DNA of 8,553 nucleotides from Chloroflexota bacterium. GTDB lineage: Bacteria > Chloroflexota > Limnocylindria > Limnocylindrales > CSP1-4. The DNA is taken from contig JAJYDP010000180.1 of the NCBI GenBank assembly GCA_021777365.1, positions 1-8,553 of the forward strand, given 5' to 3'. Within the stretch, counting starts at the first letter, position 1. The number at the start of each line of letters is the position of its first letter. The position numbers were made by a program, and so were the translations under genes. This document shows, one piece after another, positions 5,389 to 8,553 of the stretch. The notes below the pieces were generated by a model. It made no database searches and was not told the DNA's origin. It was given only the letters and a program-made list of their open reading frames with translations.

Positions 5389-6129
5389 TCATTCCGACGC
5401 CTCGCCGAGCGGGAGACGGTCGAGATCGAGCGTCCCGGCGAGCCGGCGGCGGAGTGCGCCCAGCGCCCGGAACTGCAGCGCGCGCACGGCGATTTCGCGC
5501 CTGCCCAGGACCCTGGCCGTCTCGGCCGAGCTCAGGCCGGCGAAGAAGCGGCAGGCGATGACCTGCTGCTGGTCGGGCGTGAGGGTGCGGATCGCCGCGT
5601 CGAGGGTCGCGAGGTCGGAGGAACGGACTGCGGCCTCGGCGGGCCCGGGCGCGTCCGCCGGGCTGTCTGCGATGCTGTCCAGCGGCCGGTGCTCCCGGGT
5701 GGTCCGCGCGAAGTCGATGACCGCGTTGTGGGCGAGCCGGAAGAGCCATGCCGCGAACGGCACGCCGCGCTGCTCGTACCGCGGCATAGCCTCGATGACG
5801 CTCACGAACACGCGCTGCACGAGGTCCTCCGCGTCGCTCGGCTCACGCACGCGGAACCGGATGTACCGGTGCAGCCGCGGGGCGAACAGGTCGTAGAGGC
5901 ACGCGAAGGCGTCCGCATCGCCGGTGCGGGCACGCAGCACGAGATCCTCGATCGCGTCTCCATCGGCCATATGAACGACAGCCCGGCCCGGACGTGACGG
6001 CTGGCGCCCTGGCGAAACGCCAGCGGGCGGGGCCGGATCGCCGGACGGAGTGGTCGGATCGCCAGCGGGCGGGGCCGGATCGCCGGTCGGCGCGGTCTCC
6101 TCGCGGATCACCGTGCCACTTTGCCGCAT
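5389..6129 (-). CDS. ECF-family (sigma-70 group 4) RNA polymerase sigma factor
   Basis: Directs RNA polymerase to a small regulon, probably envelope-related. From the ATG at 6129 the protein is 246 aa. Region 2 (about 57-146) contains EDLVLRARTGDADAFACLYD, DAEDLVQRVFVSVIEAM (region 2.2, core polymerase contact) and WLFRLAHNAVIDFAR (2.3/2.4, -10 recognition). Region 4 (about 176-232) contains LTPDQQQVIACRFFAGLSSA and then a helix-turn-helix ending RALGALRRRL (-35 recognition). No region 3 or C-terminal extension, as expected for ECF. The start is uncertain. ATG 5970 would give a normal 193-aa ECF beginning MADGDAIEDLV. ATG 6129 (or GTG 6147/6111) adds a Gly/Pro/Asp-rich extension made of 7-residue repeats. 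No strong ribosome site favours either. The downstream membrane protein, 16 nt away, is the probable anti-sigma. The pair probably forms its own operon after the psuG terminator. Confidence 0.9.
   Translation of the reverse strand: MRQSGTVIREETAPTGDPAPPAGDPTTPSGDPAPPAGVSPGRQPSRPGRAVVHMADGDAIEDLVLRARTGDADAFACLYDLFAPRLHRYIRFRVREPSDAEDLVQRVFVSVIEAMPRYEQRGVPFAAWLFRLAHNAVIDFARTTREHRPLDSIADSPADAPGPAEAAVRSSDLATLDAAIRTLTPDQQQVIACRFFAGLSSAETARVLGRREIAVRALQFRALGALRRRLAGTLDLDRLPLGEASE
6014..6097 (-). repeat. Four tandem 21-bp units in the N-terminal extension of the sigma gene
   Basis: Units on the plus strand start at 6014, 6035, 6056 and 6077; three open with GGATCGCC and the first with GAAACGCC. Units 1 and 3 are nearly identical, and units 2 and 4 resemble each other. 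The array is therefore a 42-bp A-B-A-B duplication with a perfect 27-bp match (6018-6044 and 6060-6086). In the sigma frame they encode a Gly-Asp-Pro repeat (GDPAPPA, GDPTTPS, GDPAPPA). They are coding only if translation starts upstream of 6097. Confidence 0.88.
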
Positions 6130-6175
6130 GGGCGCCCGCACGTCCACCGCTGCGTCAGGGCTGGGCGTCCCGGTG

Positions 6176-6199
6176 CGTCCGGTCTGGGTAGACCGGACG
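6176..6199 (-). terminator. 10-bp perfect hairpin after psuG, probable terminator
   Basis: CGTCCGGTCT (6176-6185) and AGACCGGACG (6190-6199) form a perfect 10-bp stem with a 4-nt loop, 17 nt after the psuG stop codon and before the sigma gene on the same strand. Position and stability fit a transcription terminator separating psuG from the sigma operon. No T-run follows on the minus strand, so it may be a non-canonical GC-rich terminator or a processing/stability hairpin. Confidence 0.55.
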
Positions 6200-6216
6200 G
6201 CGAGGTCCGCTCCGGA

Positions 6217-7209
6217 TCAGGAGGCGAGCGCGACCGCCAGCCGCGCCGCAGTGCGGGCGTTGTTGCGGATCAACGCAACGTTGGCCCGCACCGACGCGCC
6301 GTCCGTCAGGTCGGCGATCCGTGCCAGCAGCCACGGGGTGAGTTCGGCCCCGTGCACCCCGACGGCCGCCGCCTCCGCGCTCGCCCGTTCGATCACCGGC
6401 TCGATCCGCTCGCGCGGCACCTCGTCGCCGGCGGGGACGGGAACACACACCAGCAGACCCGACCCCAGGCCCAGGCCGAGGTGGGTCCCGACGATCAGCG
6501 CCGCCTCCTCGGGTGACGCGACGACCAGGGGCGACCGGATGCCGCTCCGGCGGGCCCAGAACCCGGGGACCTCGTCCCCGCCGATCGTCACGAGCGGGAC
6601 GCCGCGTGTCTCCAGCGCCTCGACGGTCAGCGGGACGTCCAGGATGAGCTTGGGCCCTGCGCTCACGACCGCGACCGGCGTGCGGGCCAGCTCGTCCAGG
6701 TCGGCCGAGATGTCCAGGCTGCCGGCTCCGCCCCCCGGGCTCACCAGGGCTCCCCGGTGCACACCACCGATTCCGCCGGTGGCAAAGACCCGGATGCCCG
6801 CCGCGTGTGCGGCGATCATCGTCGCCGAGACGGTGGTGGCGCCCCAGCCCCCTCGCGCGATGCTGGCGGCCAGCGTGGGCCGGGCCACCTTGGCGACCCC
6901 GGTGGCGGTCGCGAGCGTCTCGAGCTCCGCGCTCTCCAGCCCGATCAGCAGCCGGCCGTCGTGGATGGCGACCGTGGCGGGCACGGACCCCCCGGCGCGC
7001 ACCTCCTCCTCGCTGTCCCGGGCGATGGAGAGGTTCTCGGGGTACGGGAAGCCGTGGGTGATCAGCGTCGACTCCAGCGCCACCACCGGCCGCCCGTGGC
7101 GGAGGGCGTCGGCGACCTCCGGGGCGACACGGAGGATGGACGCGACGCCGGCAGGCATAGAGCGGCGGGGCTCCGTCAGATCGCGAGTGTTCACCGTCTC
7201 GCCCGTCAT
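6217..7209 (-). CDS. psuG: Pseudouridine-5'-phosphate glycosidase, 330 aa
   Basis: Reversibly splits pseudouridine 5'-phosphate into uracil and ribose 5-phosphate, breaking the C-C glycosidic bond (cytoplasmic; pseudouridine salvage). Seen: the family signature PVVALESTLITHGFPYPENL with the catalytic Glu at about 46; VAKVARPT with the conserved Lys at about 107; GATTVSATM (about 123-131); ATGGIGGVHRGA (about 143-154); DISADLDELA starting at Asp 166; SAGPKLILD with Lys at about 187, matching the Schiff-base Lys of E. coli PsuG (Lys166); and the C-terminal ELTPWLLARIADLT and NNA motifs. Length is close to the 312 aa of E. coli PsuG plus a short N-terminal lead. Start ATG 7209 is chosen for the GAGGAG 5 nt upstream. 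The usual partner kinase PsuK (PfkB type) is not in the window. A nucleoside hydrolase gene diverges 103 bp away. Function is confident from motifs. Confidence 0.96.
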   Translation of the reverse strand: MTGETVNTRDLTEPRRSMPAGVASILRVAPEVADALRHGRPVVALESTLITHGFPYPENLSIARDSEEEVRAGGSVPATVAIHDGRLLIGLESAELETLATATGVAKVARPTLAASIARGGWGATTVSATMIAAHAAGIRVFATGGIGGVHRGALVSPGGGAGSLDISADLDELARTPVAVVSAGPKLILDVPLTVEALETRGVPLVTIGGDEVPGFWARRSGIRSPLVVASPEEAALIVGTHLGLGLGSGLLVCVPVPAGDEVPRERIEPVIERASAEAAAVGVHGAELTPWLLARIADLTDGASVRANVALIRNNARTAARLAVALAS

Positions 7210-7312
7210 CAGCGCTCCTCGTTTCCACCGCAGCCAGCGGGCCAGCAAGGGCCCAGAATGGGCCGGTCGAGTCGAAATGGACGATCACCCAGCCACGAGA
7301 GGAGCCGGCCCG
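7210..7312. promoter_or_regulatory. Shared divergent regulatory region of psuG and the nucleoside hydrolase gene
   Basis: This 103-bp gap must hold both promoters. Both genes have good ribosome sites (GAGGAG for psuG on the minus strand near 7215-7220; AGAGGAG at 7298-7304, 8 nt before the plus-strand GTG). Seen in the middle: three GGGCC copies at 7239-7243, 7249-7253 and 7260-7264, spaced 10 and 11 bp, about one helical turn. The central copy lies in the palindrome GGGCCC. This could be an operator, but high GC makes such words common. No clear -35/-10 pair on either strand. Confidence 0.35.
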
Positions 7313-8257
7313 GTGCCCCAGAAGATCATCCTCGATTGCGACCCCGGCCACGACGACGCGATGGCCATTCTGCTGGCCAACGCGTCCCCGGCGATCGAAC
7401 TGCTCGCGATCACCACCGTGGCGGGCAACCAGACCCTGCCCAAGACCACCCTGAACGCGCGCCGCGTCTGCAGCCGGGCGGGGATCCGCGGGGTGCCCAT
7501 CGCGGCCGGCGCCGATCGACCGCTGGTGCGGGCGCAGCGGATCGCCGCCAACATCCACGGCGAATCGGGGCTCGAGGGGCCCACCTTCGCCGGCGAACCG
7601 GACGTCCCGCTCGACCCCCGCCACGCCGTCGACCTCATCATCGAGCTGCTCCTCGCGTCGGACGGTGACGTCATGCTGGTCCCCACCGGGCCCCTCACCA
7701 ACATCGGGCTGGCCATGCGCCGCGAGCCGCGCATCCTGCCCCGGATCCGGCACGTCTCCCTGATGGGCGGGGCGTGGGGCTTCGGCAACCAGACGCCCTC
7801 GGCCGAGTTCAACATCCTGGTCGACCCCGAGGCCGCCCGCATCGTCTTCGAGAGCGGGGTCCCCATCACCATGTGCGGCCTGGAGCTCACGCACCAGGCG
7901 AAGGCCACCCCGGACATCATCGCGCGCTTCGCCGCGCTGCACACCCCGCTCGGCGACTTCGCGGTGGAGATGCTGCGCTTCTTCGCGAGCACCTACCGGA
8001 AGCTCCACGGCTTCGACGGCCCGCCGCTCCACGATCCCACCGCGCTGGCCTGGGTGATCGACCCGACCCTGGTGGAGACGCAGCCGGCGCACGTGGACAT
8101 CGAGACCCACGCCGAGTTCAGCTCCGGCCGCACCGTGGTGGATCTCCATGACGTCCTCGGGCTCCCGAAGAACGTGCTGGTGGGCACGAAGCTCGACGCG
8201 CCGCGCTTCTGGGACCTGATGGTGGGCGCGATCGCGAGCTACGGGACCGGTCAGTAG
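7313..8257 (+). CDS. Inosine-uridine type nucleoside hydrolase (ribonucleoside N-glycosidase), 314 aa
   Basis: Hydrolyses the N-glycosidic bond of nucleosides to a free base and ribose, using a bound calcium ion. Seen: the family signature IILDCDPGHDDAMAILLA near the N-terminus with Asp10, Asp14 and Asp15 in the positions of the Crithidia enzyme's metal and catalytic residues; IHGESGLEGP (81-90); VPTGPLTN (123-130) with the metal-site Thr; SAEFNILVDPEAA (163-175) with the ribose-binding Asn; and LHDPTALAWV (239-248) with the His-Asp pair near the nucleobase and metal. Length is typical for the family (about 310-330). The GTG start is chosen for the AGAGGAG 8 nt upstream. An in-frame ATG at 7277 would add 12 residues upstream of that ribosome site. 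Exact substrate (pyrimidine, purine or both) is not decided by these motifs. Divergent from psuG, so joint nucleoside catabolism is likely. Its stop overlaps the next convergent gene by 7 bp. Confidence 0.95.
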   Translation: MPQKIILDCDPGHDDAMAILLANASPAIELLAITTVAGNQTLPKTTLNARRVCSRAGIRGVPIAAGADRPLVRAQRIAANIHGESGLEGPTFAGEPDVPLDPRHAVDLIIELLLASDGDVMLVPTGPLTNIGLAMRREPRILPRIRHVSLMGGAWGFGNQTPSAEFNILVDPEAARIVFESGVPITMCGLELTHQAKATPDIIARFAALHTPLGDFAVEMLRFFASTYRKLHGFDGPPLHDPTALAWVIDPTLVETQPAHVDIETHAEFSSGRTVVDLHDVLGLPKNVLVGTKLDAPRFWDLMVGAIASYGTGQ

Positions 8258-8553
8258 ACCCAGGGGAACAGCTTGCGCGTGCGGGCGCGGTACGCCGGGT
8301 ACCCGGCGTACCGGTCGGCCAGCCACGCCTCCTCCCGGCGCGACTTGAGATCGAAGAACACCCCGAGCACCACCCCGCCCGCGACCGCGAGCGGCGCCGC
8401 CATGGCCACGCCCCAGCCGATCGCACCCAGCACGATCCCGCCGTAGATGGGGTGCCGGACCATCCGGTACGCACCGCGCTCGACCAGCCGTGCGCGCTCC
8501 TTGGGCCGCGGGACGGCGGTCAGGTTCTCCCCGAGGTCGATGACGCCTCGGAG
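8251..8553 (-). CDS. Isoprenylcysteine carboxyl methyltransferase-like membrane protein, C-terminal 100 residues (5' end beyond right edge)
   Basis: Bacterial homologue of the ICMT/PEMT family, integral membrane SAM-dependent methyltransferases. The bacterial substrates are mostly unknown; some act on lipids or small thiols or carboxylates. Seen in the visible frame: LGENLTAVPRPKERARLVER (residues 7-26 of the fragment), the GAYRMVRHPIYGG motif with the RHPxYxG core that binds the cofactor; a hydrophobic hairpin (GIVLGAIGWGVAMAAPLAVA and onward); then FDLKSRREEAWLADRY and YPAYRARTRKLFPWVY, the conserved C-terminal E-x-x-L and GY..Y..R..R..P elements. The stop is TGA at 8253-8251. An ATG at 8463 lies inside the RHPxYxG region and is not the start, since the family-like sequence continues upstream to the edge. 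The 3' end overlaps the nucleoside hydrolase gene by 7 bp; no link in function is implied. Confidence 0.85.
   Translation of the reverse strand, partial: LRGVIDLGENLTAVPRPKERARLVERGAYRMVRHPIYGGIVLGAIGWGVAMAAPLAVAGGVVLGVFFDLKSRREEAWLADRYAGYPAYRARTRKLFPWVY

Noticed and set aside
5271..6097. CRISPR-like array
   Set aside because: Units are contiguous 15- or 21-bp tandem repeats with no spacers and lie in coding frames.
6050..7312. In-frame upstream extension of the nucleoside hydrolase
   Set aside because: The frame stays open but is antisense to psuG and the sigma gene; the family N-terminus begins just after the GTG at 7313, which has a good ribosome site.
6155..8326. Minus-strand open frame of 723 codons covering the hydrolase and psuG
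   Set aside because: Out of frame with psuG and antisense to the hydrolase; composition is that of a GC shadow.

Overview
The window is very GC-rich, with a strong preference for G or C at third codon positions and several GTG or TTG starts. Gene content fits a high-GC bacterium of the Chloroflexota (Limnocylindria-like) or a deep actinobacterial lineage. That placement is an impression from protein style (ECF sigma/DUF5667-type pairs, a short RlpA-like barrel protein, PsuG, bacterial GlnRS), not a proven assignment. I see no phage, transposon, CRISPR or rRNA.

Left part (1-1666). The 5' part of glnS (glutaminyl-tRNA synthetase, minus strand) runs off the left edge. A tRNA-Gln(CUG) gene lies 193 bp upstream of it on the same strand, so enzyme and substrate tRNA are adjacent. 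Next comes a short gene remnant in which the N-terminal and C-terminal ends of an FMN-dependent alpha-hydroxy-acid oxidase / lactate 2-monooxygenase-like protein are fused in frame, with the catalytic middle missing. A small unknown gene (plus strand) diverges from it and ends inside a long inverted repeat.

Middle part (1687-6129). A 12-TM MFS transporter (minus) diverges from a gene for a membrane-anchored RlpA-like double-psi beta-barrel protein (plus), across a 354-bp gap with several hairpins. The barrel gene converges, with a 16-bp overlap, on an ECF sigma factor / membrane-anchored putative anti-sigma pair (minus). This looks like an envelope-sensing module: the sigma factor is transcribed first, its putative anti-sigma follows after 16 bp, and the barrel protein is a possible envelope effector next door. 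All three genes carry different short in-frame tandem repeats in their N-terminal coding regions (21, 15 and 21 bp units).

Right part (6176-8553). psuG (pseudouridine-5'-phosphate glycosidase, minus) diverges from a nucleoside hydrolase gene (plus), with about 100 bp of shared regulatory DNA. Together they suggest breakdown of modified and ordinary nucleosides to base plus ribose or ribose phosphate. No pseudouridine kinase is in the window. The nucleoside hydrolase gene converges, with a 7-bp overlap, on an isoprenylcysteine carboxyl methyltransferase-like membrane protein that runs off the right edge.

Nothing here is a clearly new defence or mobile system. The observations most worth a second look are the three N-terminal minisatellites around the sigma/anti-sigma/barrel genes, the end-to-end fused oxidase remnant, and the structured leader of the barrel gene.
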